Of a stretch of DNA of 64,000 nt, positions 41,101 to 51,163 are shown one piece after another. The translations under genes and the position numbers were made by a program. Source of the DNA: Isochrysis galbana (lineage: Eukaryota > Haptophyta > Isochrysidales > Isochrysidaceae); assembly GCA_018136815.1 (NCBI GenBank), contig CM030936.1:2879079-2943078 (forward strand), given 5' to 3'. The notes below the pieces were generated by a model. The model made no database searches. It was not told the DNA's origin and saw only the letters and a program-made list of their open reading frames with translations. The first letter of the stretch is position 1; every line of letters starts with the position of its first letter.

Positions 41101-41273
41101 CGTGGGATGACCCGCTGTCGCATTTCATCTCTGGCGAGGAGCCCGCCTCCTCGTCGAACTCGCGCGGATACTTGCAGGTTGGCGGCCCGCCTCCTCGTCG
41201 CAATACTGTTTGCAAAGTTCTGGCGAGGTTGCTCGGAGGTGGCGGTGACCGCCAAGCTCTTATCACTCCGTAA
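38158..41273 (+). CDS. Proton-pumping membrane pyrophosphatase with N-terminal ShK-like domain
   Basis: Hydrolyses pyrophosphate and pumps H+ into a vacuole or acidocalcisome lumen. Exons 38158-38469, 38611-38812 and 38914-41273 splice in phase to 957 residues. Residues 1-18 are a signal peptide ([18 protein letters not shown]). Residues about 38-95 hold six Cys in a ShK-like pattern ([42 protein letters not shown]). The pump follows: [33 protein letters not shown] (substrate loop), [52 protein letters not shown] and [20 protein letters not shown]. Ala in GNTTAA, where K+-independent enzymes have Lys, predicts the K+-stimulated class. The C terminus carries an extra tail of about 45 residues with [14 protein letters not shown]. 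The family N terminus faces the lumen, so a lumenal Cys-rich domain makes topological sense. Confidence 0.93.
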
Positions 41274-41389
41274 GCAATGCATCATTGGCTAAGCAGGCTG
41301 AAGGTTGCCCCTGACACAGTGGGCTTGATCGTGAATTCCATCCAGCCACCAACAAGCCCCAGTCATGCTAAGAGCGAAACAGCTCAAGC

Positions 41390-41746
41390 TTAATTTGCAA
41401 GTGACGCTGCGATGCATTTTCCCATGGTGGGGCGGCGTCGGGCGACGGCGCCGCCGATGTGCGCGAGCGACCGCCGCTGCGGACCGCCTGCGCCGCCCCC
41501 CCTGTTCCCACCCACCGCCGCCGCAGAAGGGCATGTCGCGCGGGGGAGGTGGGCGTGCATCGTGCGGCTGATCGCGCGCAGCCGCGCGGGAGAGATGCCC
41601 GGTGTGACGTGCTCTGAGGCGAGCGCGATCACCTTGGGGGTGGTGTCGATTCGGATGCATGTGTTGATGGACATGCCGTCGCCCTCAGCAATAATGCTGC
41701 ATGTGGCCTTGACGCCGTGCAGATTGTTGCTTGATGCCATTCTCAC
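41390..41746 (-). CDS. Hypothetical small protein (low support)
   Basis: 118 codons, unrecognised. The first 70 residues (VKATCSIIAEGDGMSINTCI, RIDTTPKVIALASEHVTPGI) look like a real beta-rich domain. The last 50 are Arg/Gly-rich and may be noncoding. The plus strand is also open here without recognisable content. Confidence 0.25.
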   Translation of the reverse strand: MRMASSNNLHGVKATCSIIAEGDGMSINTCIRIDTTPKVIALASEHVTPGISPARLRAISRTMHAHLPRATCPSAAAVGGNRGGGAGGPQRRSLAHIGGAVARRRPTMGKCIAASLAN

Positions 41747-41936
41747 ATACTGGCATTTAAAATCTCTTGCTCTTGAAGCAGTTCAGGTGTGCTTTGCGTG
41801 CTGTCGTCCCGAAAGGGTAAGAAGAGGTTTCGCAATTTCAACGGGGGGATTGCCGGTACATGCTGGCTTAATGGGGTACGGGGTACGGGAGGGGGGCGCT
41901 CAAACTCGGAAAACTACTGAATTAGGCCATTTTCAA

Positions 41937-42599
41937 ATGTCAAATGTGGATGGGTGTGCAATTGGGCTTGCGGGAGCGGTTGGTGCTAAAGCTCGTGGCT
42001 CACGGCCCGTGGCGCACCGCAAGTGCGACGCCACCTTCGCGGCCAACGTGCCCGGCTTCGCCAAAGACTCCGCCTCCATGGAGTGGGACCAGCTCGTCGC
42101 CCGTGAAGCCGGCTCCGATCTCTTAGAGTTATCCAAGAATTTGGTGCGCGCGTACGTCCGCAAGATGGGTGACGCGAAGGTGGATGCCACGACGGTCTGG
42201 GACCACCCAAACATGTCGCACGATATCAATCAACGATTCGAGTCCATCATTCGGAACGACAAGGTCGACGCGGCTCGCGGCGTGGATAACGCGACCAAGT
42301 TCGGCGAGTGTCTTGCAAAGACTCGCTTCCGCGTCGAGAACCACGAGCTCCCTCGTTCGGCCCTTTCGTGCGTCAACCTCTGCCAGCGCTACCTGAGCCC
42401 GTACGAGCAGGCCCGCGCTGGCCAACAACAAGCGTCGGTCACGGTCGCCGCCGTGACGCCGCCGGCGACTACTTCCAAGTCCATCAAGACCGCCAAGGTT
42501 GCTAAGGCTGCCTCTAACCCCGCGGACACTACGGCTTCGATACATTCTACATTGTCATTGCCATCGTTGTATTTGTCAATGCGATTGTTAATTGTCTAG
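41937..42599 (+). CDS. Hypothetical protein with helical core and Ala/Lys/Thr-rich tail
   Basis: 220 residues from ATG 41937. Protein-like core: GSRPVAHRKCDATFAANVPG, WDQLVAREAGSDLLELSKNL, VRAYVRKMGDAKVDATTVWD, NMSHDINQRFESIIRNDKVD and LSCVNLCQRYLSPYEQARAG. The C-terminal tail (TPPATTSKSIKTAKVAKAAS) is low-complexity and ends with a hydrophobic stretch. No known motif. Dense repeats flank it, and it could belong to a mobile or viral insertion, but nothing proves that. Confidence 0.4.
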   Translation: MSNVDGCAIGLAGAVGAKARGSRPVAHRKCDATFAANVPGFAKDSASMEWDQLVAREAGSDLLELSKNLVRAYVRKMGDAKVDATTVWDHPNMSHDINQRFESIIRNDKVDAARGVDNATKFGECLAKTRFRVENHELPRSALSCVNLCQRYLSPYEQARAGQQQASVTVAAVTPPATTSKSIKTAKVAKAASNPADTTASIHSTLSLPSLYLSMRLLIV

Positions 42600-42889
42600 G
42601 AGCAAGTAATGGCACTCACACTCACTCTCATAAACATAGGGGATAGGGATAGGGGTTCCTTCCGCACTTCCGCGCCCTTCGTCCTTCGTGCGTCGTGCGT
42701 CGATCGCCATGCCCGTAGTCACTCCCGAGGAAAGCTCCATGAGCTCCCCGCAAGAACCGCGTTCCGCGCTAGCTGACGGCGCGCCCTCGCAGGCAATTTC
42801 CAAGAGTGAGATGAGCCTTGTTCTGACACCGTCGTGCGTGCAGCGGGCCCACCCCCCCTTAGGGGGGATAGGGGGTGCGGAGGTGAGAG

Positions 42890-42976
42890 TGTGGGGCGTA
42901 AGCGATGGCGTGCGTGATCCCAGAATGGTGTGAGTCACTAATAGCGTAGCGGACACCTTCAAGAATATTTTTTTCT
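42890..42976 (+). repeat. R1 repeat 3' end
   Basis: Matches the R1 block GTAAGCGATGGCGTG..GTGAGTCACTAATAG..AGCGGACACCTTCAAGAATA followed by a T-run (compare 54496-54582). Confidence 0.55.
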
Positions 42977-43030
42977 TACACTCGTCACGTCTCGCACAAG
43001 CTTCGCCAAGCTTCAAATTTGCGCAAGAGT

Positions 43031-44359
43031 TCAAGATGGCAATGGCAAGCCTTGCAATTGTGGGCGTAACTTTTGTCGCACCTCTAATGCTTCATCCTCA
43101 GCCAATCTTGCGAGCTCAGAAGAGACAGCACGCGCTTTGCGCCATTTCCAGTGATTGTCGAACGCCTCTCTCGGGTTAGGGAAGAGGGCATCCACGCCGC
43201 CCGGCTTCTCACTACACCTAGCAACATGTGAATGAGCTGCTTCTCCATCATTGCAAGGTGCCAGGCACCAGCCACAAAAGTGTCTTGAGCAACGGGAACA
43301 GCATAAGGCAGCGCAACCGTCAAAGTCGACATATGCTTGCCGGCAATCTACGTGCGGGCACTTGGTTGTGAGATGCTCATCGACGATGTGAGTGCACACT
43401 GCGCGGATCCGCCGCTGACGTTCATCCAACCCTACAATTCTAGCAACTCCTTGTTGCACTGCCTGTTCGAAAAGCTGATTGACTTCGGCAGCAGCTCGAC
43501 GCTCTCCCATTTGCACGCGCGCCTGTAAATAGGCGTCGAACTGTTCCTTGGTGAGCAAACGGGCGAGTACACTGTCTTCGAGCACACGATCACATTCAGT
43601 CGGTGCCTTTGGGCAAGGGACTCGCGCTTGGGTAGCTTCACGTTGAGCCACCTCCGAGCTTAGAAAGCTGTCAATCCAACGTGGTAAACATGAGTGGCAT
43701 GTCAGATGCCCGTGCCCATCGCAGCGAACTCCTTCGCTTGTGGAGACTGAATTGAGGCAAATGACGCAGTCATCCTGCGGGTCGCCAGATCTTTCATTCT
43801 CAGAGGTACGATTCCCCAAACGAGAGCGAAACTGCCAGGACAGTACGAAAGAAACCAAACAAGTGGTTCCCATGAAAATTTTCGTTGAGGGCTGGGAGAC
43901 GCAGCTTTGACCAGACGAGATCGCACGTAGTGCGACACCCCAGAGCTTTGTGGATGTTGTGGTGGACACTTGCCATGTCGCTCCAAACAATATCAGCAAA
44001 ACAAGGACATGCCCGAGCGCAAATACGGGCACCGCGGTCAGCGGGCCAAGGTGAGCTCGCAAATCAGCATGCCATTGTTCTTGCCAACGACTGACACCTT
44101 GTCGGATGGGCGCTGAGACCACCGGCACCGAAGTTCGCACGGCCTCACGAAGGTGGGAGTACACTGCCACTGTGGCACCAACAAAACAGCTGCGGACAGG
44201 CGCCAGGAGGAGAGCAGGTGGCAGCGCGGCGATAAAGAGAGCAGCGAATATGCATGCATTCGCCTCTTCTCCGCTGCAGCCGGAGTCTCCGCTGCAGCCC
44301 GAGCCCAGCTTCAGCGCTTCCAGCCGCTCGTAGTATGCGGCGCCCTCGGCAGTCGCCAT
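43031..44359 (-). CDS. Membrane-anchored RBR-type E3 ubiquitin ligase
   Basis: Likely ubiquitinates substrates at a membrane. Start taken at MATAEGAAYYERLEALKLG (ATG 44357-44359); an ATG 27 nt upstream is also in frame. The N-terminal half has three hydrophobic segments (FAALFIAALPPALLLAPV, PVFALGHVLVLLILFGATW, IFMGTTCLVSFVLSW). RING1 follows: DDCVICLNSVSTSEGVRCDG, HLTCHSCLPRWI, then RVPCPKAPTECDRVLEDSVL. A charged linker leads to a C-terminal IBR/Rcat-like unit: TTKCPHVDCRQAYVDFDGCA, ALCCSRCSRHFCGWCLAPCN and AHSHVARC. The order RING-linker-Cys-rich box matches RBR proteins. Single exon. Confidence 0.72.
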   Translation of the reverse strand: MATAEGAAYYERLEALKLGSGCSGDSGCSGEEANACIFAALFIAALPPALLLAPVRSCFVGATVAVYSHLREAVRTSVPVVSAPIRQGVSRWQEQWHADLRAHLGPLTAVPVFALGHVLVLLILFGATWQVSTTTSTKLWGVALRAISSGQSCVSQPSTKIFMGTTCLVSFVLSWQFRSRLGNRTSENERSGDPQDDCVICLNSVSTSEGVRCDGHGHLTCHSCLPRWIDSFLSSEVAQREATQARVPCPKAPTECDRVLEDSVLARLLTKEQFDAYLQARVQMGERRAAAEVNQLFEQAVQQGVARIVGLDERQRRIRAVCTHIVDEHLTTKCPHVDCRQAYVDFDGCAALCCSRCSRHFCGWCLAPCNDGEAAHSHVARCSEKPGGVDALFPNPREAFDNHWKWRKARAVSSELARLAEDEALEVRQKLRPQLQGLPLPS

Positions 44360-44386
44360 CGTCCCCCGTCTGCTGCTGCCTTTCAC

Positions 44387-45479
44387 CCTCGAGTCCCAAT
44401 GGCCAAGTCATGAACAAACGACCACGAAGAATGAACGTATTCCTACCACTAAAGTATAAAAAAACGACTTGTCGTTGACATCTGATGATAGGCCGGTCTA
44501 ACCTTGGGAGTAGGCTAGAGCTTCTCATTCAACAACGTTTTTTATAAACCACTATAAAACAGAGCTGGAAGGTGCTAAGGGGCTCATAGAGGCATCAGGG
44601 GCATGGTCCACACACACCCTACGCTGAGCAAAAGAGAAATTGCCAATTCTTGACCACCCACAAGAGCCGTGCTCGAATCGCACGCACACGCCTCTCGGCA
44701 GCGAGCTCCTCTCCCAGCACACTCACTCCGAGACATCGGGGACACCGGACTCCACCTCTTCCGCGGCCTTTTGTGCGTGCTGAGCGTTGGAGCCCGCCTC
44801 ACATTCATAGACACTGCCCCTGCGAGCCGCCACACACTCCCCAACCTTGCACAACCCGCGCTTCGGTCTACACTTCGGACAACGCTTCCATGCCGACCAT
44901 CCATGGTCCATGGGCACGGGCACGGGACAACGCCGCAGTTGCACGCGAACTCACACGTCTAAAATGCGGCCGCGCGAGCCCGGGCGCACTCTGTATCGTC
45001 GTGAGCACGTTCCACTCTGGCCTTCTTCTTCTATTGCACCAAGGCCGCATGACGAATTGGGATGGCCCATAGGGCCTGAGGGCAATGAGGAAGGGGCAAA
45101 GCCGGCGGCAGGCGCGGCGAGGGAGACGACCTCGGAGGTGCTGACGGGCTGAAGCCCGTCAGCAGAGGAAGGCGGGCCGGCGGGCTTAAGCGAGGGCGAG
45201 GACGGCGGCGAAAGCGAAATCGAGCGAGTGGCCTCGCGAACCGCCCAGGCGGGCATGGGGAGGCAACCCAAAAAAAGGATAGACTTGGCCGACATCCGGC
45301 CACTATACGAAGTAGGCAATAATAACAGCTTGACCCCCAGTGCGGAGCTCGTATCCCTGGCAGAGAAACTAGGGATCGAACACCAAATAGCGAGAGAGAC
45401 CACAAGGCAATAGTGAGAACGGCGAAGAGCACGCCGAGACACCACATTTGGGGCAGCCACAGCACGCGAGGCCTGAACT
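44387..45479. other. Intergenic, repeat-rich
   Basis: No supported gene. A 61-codon plus-strand ORF (45228-45413, ending RIDLADIRPLYEVGNNNSLT and LVSLAEKLGIEHQIARETTR) is the most protein-like part and may be a fragment of an old element. Confidence 0.35.
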
Positions 45480-45712
45480 AACCAAAGACATGAACCCAAA
45501 AGGCCTGCCCGGACCCCGAAACCGAAGCCGGGCCCTTGGTAGCGCACCAGGGCCGCACCCCCGACACCAAAGACAAAGGAACGAGGGGGGGAAGGCGAGG
45601 GGGCGGAGGGAAGGGAGTTAAGGGCGTTGGCGGCAGTGCAGCGGCAAGAGTACGCGCTGTCTAGTAGTAGGTGTGTAGCCCAGAACCTTCAGATCTTTTT
45701 TTTTTCTTGGAG
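45480..45712 (+). repeat. R1 repeat copy
   Basis: Shares GACACCAAAGACAAAGGAACGAGG, a GGCGTTGGCGG block and the end GTGTGTAGCCCAGAACCTTC, AGAT and a T-run with the other R1 copies. Its T-tail directly abuts an inverted fragment of R2. Confidence 0.55.
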
Positions 45713-46057
45713 GCCAGCTCAGGGGGCAGAGGAGGCTGGGGCTGGGCCCTGGCCTCCCCTGCCTCCCCCTCGCTGGCGCTCCTGAGCCTCTGAAGCCCCC
45801 ACGTTGCACCTGTCTGCCTGTCGATCAGGGGGGAGGGGGGGTTGGAGCAATGGGCTGGCCACGAGGGGCCAGGATGTGGGCGAATGGGGCGAGCCTGTGG
45901 GGAAGGGAGTGGGTCAGCAGGGCAGTGGCCTCCTGGCAAGCCATCAGGCATGCCAGGAGGATGGGTGGTTCCTCCCCCATGGCAGGGGCAGGGGAGGAGT
46001 GGAGAGAGGGGGGGGCTCGTGCCCCCCCATGGGTCAACCAAGTATAAACTTAGTTGC
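45713..46057 (-). repeat. R2 repeat, inverted 5' portion
   Basis: Reverse complement of the first 330 bp or so of the R2 elements at 47999 and 55027. It ends at 46057 with the terminal motif read as AACTAAGTTTATACTTGGTT on the minus strand. Confidence 0.65.
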
Positions 46058-47486
46058 CCCGGGTGCAATATAACAATTACACAAGGTGCACGCCGTGCGT
46101 GCCAATGTGCATCGGGGACGCCGTGCGTGCGCATGTCGACTGGTTAATTACGTAAACATACAATATAAGAGAAATATCAGTTGCAATCGCCCATGTGCAC
46201 GCCCGGCGCGACGTGCATCGGTTCGCACAGCGCGATGTGCATCGGTTCCCGCTGAGTCGGCATGCGTTCAACATGCTCGGAGTTTCAGTCGTCAGTCGTT
46301 ACAAGTTCAAGTTCAGTTTTGAGTCGGTAGGGATTCGACTTTTTGTTTTTGAGCTAGGAGTACTTATCCTTCAACATCATTGATGGGCGTAGAAGTACAA
46401 GGATCTGCTACCTCTATACCGGCGGGGAAAACTTTCTACGCCACCACGTCGCATCCTCCACGAGCACAAGGAAGGCATACGGGCAACCCCTCCCATCGAT
46501 TGCACATCAGATCTTCTTGCTGATCACGGATCTATCCCGTGCCCTCGCTAACCGTCGTAATAGGTGCATGTCTCATGAACCGCTGGGTGCCCTTGCCTCC
46601 GCACACGTTCTTGTTTCCCCTGCAGCCTTGCAGCGACGATGACGACAACCTTTTCATCACTACCTCCTTCTGATTTTGGCATCCACCGTGATGGCCTTGA
46701 ACATCTAAGGGACCGAGTCGCTATTATCAAGCATCTCGCATTTCTGTGTGTTGGCTCCTGAAGTGTGCCGACTTACCTCCCGACTTCCATCTTGTCACGC
46801 ACAGGCTGACTGCATGGAGAGCAGCTGGTCGCTCCCAGGCCTACCATATGAGACAGACCTGCGTGTCCTGAAAATCCAGCGCGAGGAGATCGAGTCAGCC
46901 CGCTCAGATACTGTTTATATAAAGTCAGCTGCTTTATTCTTTTGCGCCACAAGGCAAGATGCTCTCAACCGAAATGAAGCGGCTACTGTGAAACTAGTTA
47001 ACTCACTCCCCGAAGGCAACAGGAAGACCTCCACTAATTGCATGAACAAGCAAGTTTCCTTTCGATGTTAATGCTCACTGAAACATGATGCGCTTTGGCG
47101 CGGCTTATTTCACAGGACGGCTTCAATGTTGCCTCAATTTTCTCTAACGCTTCTCGCTGGTTTTTTCCTTCCGCCTTCTACACACTTGGCAACACACTTA
47201 GACCATGGTTATGCGGGAAGGGGGGGCGGGGGGGGGGGGTTGTGTAAAAGCAGCTCCGTATCGATCCCGCCTCGCTTAGAACTGGCGCGGCGTGTTGAAC
47301 CCCCTTAACTCCAGCGCTTTTCCTTGCTCGTCTCCCCTGGACTCTTTCGACTTTTACTTCTGAAATCTGACCTCTTGACTCTTGTATTGAGTGTTGCGTG
47401 TTGCTTTTATTACGACCGGAAGGGAGTCTAGTTCGTTGAGGGATTTTCCTGTCTATTCTGAGAAAATGTCCTAACATTCTCGCCAC
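46058..47486. other. Intergenic with repeat R5 copy
   Basis: 46083-46260 is a diverged copy of the 171-bp unit tandemly repeated at 60821-61241 (GTGCACGCCGTGCGTG, AATTACGTAAACATACAATATAAGAG). A plus ORF at 46748-47071 contains a protein-like stretch (ESSWSLPGLPYETDLRVLKI) but no family match. A G run lies at about 47220-47240. Confidence 0.4.
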
Positions 47487-47745
47487 AACTAAGTTTATAC
47501 TTAGTTCGCCCATGGGGGGGCACGAGCCCCCCCCTCTCTCTACTCCTCCCCTGCCATGGGGGAGGAACCACCCATGCTCCTGGCAATGCCTGATGGCTTG
47601 CCAGGAGCAGACTGCCCTGCTGACCCACTCTTTCACTGGCAGGTTTGCCTGCCTCGCGCGTCCTGGCCAGTCGTGGCCAGCCCATCGCTCCAACCCCCCC
47701 TCCCCTCCCTGTTCGACAGGCCGGCTAGATGGGAAAACGGATACA
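47487..47745 (+). repeat. R2 repeat, 3'-truncated copy
   Basis: Begins AACTAAGTTTATACTTAGTT, then follows the R2 sequence to the region of the Pro-rich CCCCCCTCCCCTCC block. Downstream (47750-47815) lies another repeat shared with 54925-54985 (GCGATGGAG..GGGGGGCGC..GGCCCCC, TAAAAGTAGGT). Confidence 0.65.
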
Positions 47746-47998
47746 AAGGCCCGAAGCCCGCGATGGAGTGAGGGGGGCGCGAGGCCCCCAGTGGCCCCCA
47801 CGTGATAAAAGTAGGTAGATTACCCCGCGGCATGAGTCGCGCGGTCGCGGGTCGCCACCACGGCTCCGCTCGCCGGGCGTCCGCTAGCTCTCCTGGCGAC
47901 ACGAACCAATGCCAACCTAGGAAGGAAGCAGGAAGCAGGAAGGGGGGGGGCATGCGAAGGGGGAGTTACGAAGTGGTGCATGTTTGTGCGTGTCAGAG

Positions 47999-48881
47999 CA
48001 ACTAAGTTTATACTTGGTTCGCCCATGGGGGGGCACGAGCCCCCCTCTCTCTCCACACCTCCCCTGCCGTGGGGGAGGAACCACCCATCCTCCTGGCATG
48101 CCTGATGGCTTGCCAGGAGGCCACTGCCCTGCTGCCCTGCTGACCCACTCTCCCACTGACAGGCACGCCTGGTTCGCTCGTCCTGGCCCCTCGTGGCCAG
48201 CCCATCGCTCCAACCCCCCCTCCCCCCCCTGGTTGACAGGCAGACAGGTGCAGATTGGGGGCCCCAGAGGCTCAGGAGCGCCAGCGAGGGAGAGGCAGGG
48301 GAGGCCAGGGCCCAGCCCCAGCCTCCTCTGCCCCCAGAGCTGGCCTCCAGGAGCCTCCAGGGGTCGCCAGGGGCAGCTGCAGGCCTGGAGGCAAGGGAGG
48401 CCAGGGCCCAGCCCCAGCCTCCTCTGCCCCCAGAGCTGGCCTCCAGGAGCCTCCAGGGGTCGCCAGGGGCAGCTGCAGGCCTGCCGCAGGCGCGCCATCG
48501 CGCGTGCCGCAGGAGAGGGGAGAGAGAGCGCGGAGAAGGGGGTGTGCGGGGCGAGAGCTGCCCGCTCACCGAAAAATAGGTAAGTCCCGCACCTGTTTAC
48601 AGGCGGATAAGGATAAGTCGGGGCTGAGGCCGCCGCCCACTCGGAGACACAGGAGGAAGGGGGGGAATGATCACCGGGGGGAGGCGCGGGCCACCGGACC
48701 ATATCTAAGCCCTTCACCCCTATCCCCCTAGTAGTGCACGGGGGGAGTCGCCTTATGGCGGGGGGAGAAGGGCCGGGGGAGCGGGGGAGTGGGGGTGTAG
48801 AAAGTTTTTTTCCTACGTGAGTAGAAAGTAGAGGGTCCACGGCCGCGTGTGCGGTGAGACTATTAAAAGGTTTAATTTTTT
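47999..48881 (+). mobile_element. R2 retroposon, full-length copy with 16-bp target-site duplication
   Basis: An 883-bp element lies between exact direct repeats TTTGTGCGTGTCAGAG at 47983-47998 and 48882-48897. The 5' end is the imperfect palindrome AACTAAGTTTATACTTGGTT. The body is GC-rich without a recognisable protein, and the 3' end is A/T-rich (TATTAAAAGGTTTAATTTTT). It differs from the copy at 55027 by an internal duplication of about 100 bp (48286-48480). Long target duplications imply target-primed reverse transcription, so this is a non-autonomous retroposon. Confidence 0.75.
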
Positions 48882-48897
48882 TTTGTGCGTGTCAGAG

Positions 48898-49258
48898 GCA
48901 GCATTGCATGCTCCAATTGCCAATTGCCAAGCGTGCAAGCTCGCTAGTGCTAGTGCCACTAGCGCTAGTGCTAGTGGTTTGTCGTGCGACAATAATTATT
49001 GGTTATTGCACTGGGCTAGTGGCAGTATTAGCAGTCGTACCAACGTTCAGATATATTATGATGATGATGATTATTATGATATGCACATGATTTTTGTCCG
49101 ACCATCTCCACACCGTCAGCAAATCCCGAGGATAGTCTCCTAATACTGCTGTATTCCAAAGCCCTGAGAGAAGATGTGTGCTCTTTGCCTCATCAAAAGT
49201 TTCCCAGTCGTGAGACATGGTTGGACAAGCGCCCGAGTCGAGCTATTCTACTCTTACA
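48898..49258. other. Intergenic
   Basis: Short repeats GCTAGTGCTAGTGCCACTAGCGCTAGTGCTAGTG (48951-48975 region) and ATTATGATGATGATGATTATTATGAT (49053-49080). No gene. Confidence 0.4.
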
Positions 49259-49362
49259 GGAAGTCCATGGGTTCCAGCAGCAGCCATGTGGCTAGCTCAG
49301 CACTACTAGAGGAAGTCCATGGGTTCTAGCAGCAGCCATGCGGCTAGCTGAGCATTTGGCCA
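49259..49362. repeat. 52-bp tandem duplication over a gene's 3' end
   Basis: 49259-49310 and 49311-49362 are near-identical (GGAAGTCCATGGGTTC.AGCAGCAGCCATG.GGCTAGCT.AGCA). The second unit contains the last codons of the minus-strand gene; the first lies just beyond its stop and would be 3' untranslated. Confidence 0.85.
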
Positions 49363-50680
49363 CAGGCGGATCTCATCGTGCAAGTTGCTCACGGGCAACA
49401 GCCCATCGCGAATGTTGTCTGCGCAAAAGAGACGGAAGGCATTCTCATGCATACCCCCGTCAAGAGATCTTCTGCTGTGAGCATCATCCTCAGAGCCGAT
49501 GTCGGCGTTGGCTGCTCGGAGGGCCGCCGACCAAACCGCCTGAGTTCCAATGTAGATAAGTTGCTCCGAGTGCGCTGTGTTCCATTCACGAGAAGGCAAG
49601 TGGGCAAGCAAACCGTCACCACACTCATAGCTTGTACGCACATTATTCACCAGCTGCAACGCAGATTCACCTCCGGAGCCCAGCGCCCGTGTTGAGAGCA
49701 GTGCAAAACACACAATGGCCTCATGCCACGAATTTCTCGCCCGACCTGGCTCGGGTCCCATCGGGCTACGCTCGCAAGCCGGATTTCCACTGGACGCGCT
49801 CGAGAATGCTGAGAAACCGAAGTCAATTAGAAGCGACTCTGCAGCGCTGGCGGCCATGGTCCGTGCATGAAACCGATTAAAGAGGTCCAGCTTCTCCAAC
49901 CTATGGGCATGGGGCCCCGACGTCAGCACAGCATGAAACATCGAGAGGTATGGCAAAGATGACTTTACTCCCAAGATTGTGGCAGGCCTGCTATGCTCAC
50001 CGTTTGCAGGCAAGAATTGCCATCGCTTGATCGACGGCCCGCCATGGCGCATCATCATGCACGTCCTGGCCTGCAATAGGACGGAAATTGCCCTTTGAAG
50101 AATCAAAAAACAAATCCACAAAGTTTTTGGCTAGCACTTCACTCCGCTCCGTGATGTGCGAGGCATCAGGAAGGTCCTCTGCTAAGAATGTGTTCATGAT
50201 CAGTGCAGCGGCGATGGAGCTACAACGCAACCCTTGTGATGGCTGGTCAAACTGTGGCTCCCGTCCCGCGTCGGCAATGGGTTTCGAAAGCGCCATGTTG
50301 GCCGCTGATTCCCTGACCCCGGACGATGTGCAAATACCCTCTCTGTAATTCAGCTGATGCAGTTCAGATGCCAATCGGTCAGCGGTTGCGAGAGATTGTG
50401 AAGCCGCATCGAGTTCTCCGAGGGCGCGGAGTGAGCGCGCCTCCAGCACGAGTGCGGTGCCTAGCATCAAGTTGTGCCACACCCCTTCACTACCAGGCTC
50501 TTCATCCAAAAGATAAGGCCGGGAGCTAGTGCGCACGCTGATGCCGCGCAAAGCGGCGCTTGCGGTATCTATGGACCAAGCACTGACCGTAGGGCTGACG
50601 ACCGCAGCGGACGCCATCAGCGGAGCCGCCGCCGTCAAGACGAGTGGCAGGAGCTGGTGCGTTGACAACCACGGCGACAT
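49306..50680 (-). CDS. Secreted or organellar helical protein of unknown function
   Basis: Exons 50001-50680 and 49306-49900; the intron 49901-50000 is GT-AG, and splicing gives ILACKR|LEKLDLFNRF in frame, about 424 residues. The N terminus (MSPWLSTHQLLPLVLTAAAP, LMASAAVV) is a signal-peptide or transit-like region. The body is almost wholly helical, with WHNLMLGTALVLEARSLRAL, AAALIMNTFLAEDLPDASHI, WRAVDQAMAILACKR, ARNSWHEAIVCFALLSTRAL and NSLHDEIRLWPNAQLAAWLL-like blocks. Repeated Trp/His helix starts are reminiscent of alpha/alpha-barrel folds (AGE or DUF255-like), but I cannot confirm a family. Catalytic residues are not identified. Confidence 0.55.
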
Positions 50681-51163
50681 GCTTATGAAGTTCTTCCGGT
50701 CGAGGTAGAAATTGTTGTTTGATCCTATTTTATTGTAGAAGTGTCTCGCGTGGAAGGTCGGTGGATTTGCTGTCTCCGGTATTTCCCCCGTCCCCCGTCC
50801 GGTAATTACCCTATTAGTATGTATCGCCCTGGCATCATCGCCCTATTGGTACGCATCGCCCTGGCACCATTGCGGTGACCAGGGCGGCCGAGATGAGGGA
50901 GAGCGGGAGAGCGACGTCATCGCTCGCGCTCTCCTCGCAACTCGCAACAGAAACAGGATCGGAACACCGGAACCGGCCAACGGATAAAAATCTTCTTACA
51001 ATCCCTCACACCACTCACGCACAATCACAGTAATACCTAGAACACTAACATATACAGGACACGCATAGCTTCACGCGCGGGGAGTGTGGATGTGGAGACT
51101 TCCGCGTGGATTTGGTTGGCCAAGGAACGCTACCCGTCGATGTGAGCACTCATCGAGCCATAC
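50681..51163. other. Intergenic
   Basis: Two near-copies of CATCGCCCTATTGGTA.G.ATCGCCCTGGCA.CAT (50811-50872). The 50873-51010 segment is a reverse-oriented relative of 11580-11720. No gene. Confidence 0.4.

Noticed and set aside
47178-48840. Large overlapping ORFs (200-300 codons) at 47.2-48.8 kb
   Set aside because: They coincide with copies of repeat R2 and recur in every copy in several frames. They reflect GC-rich repeat DNA with few stops.
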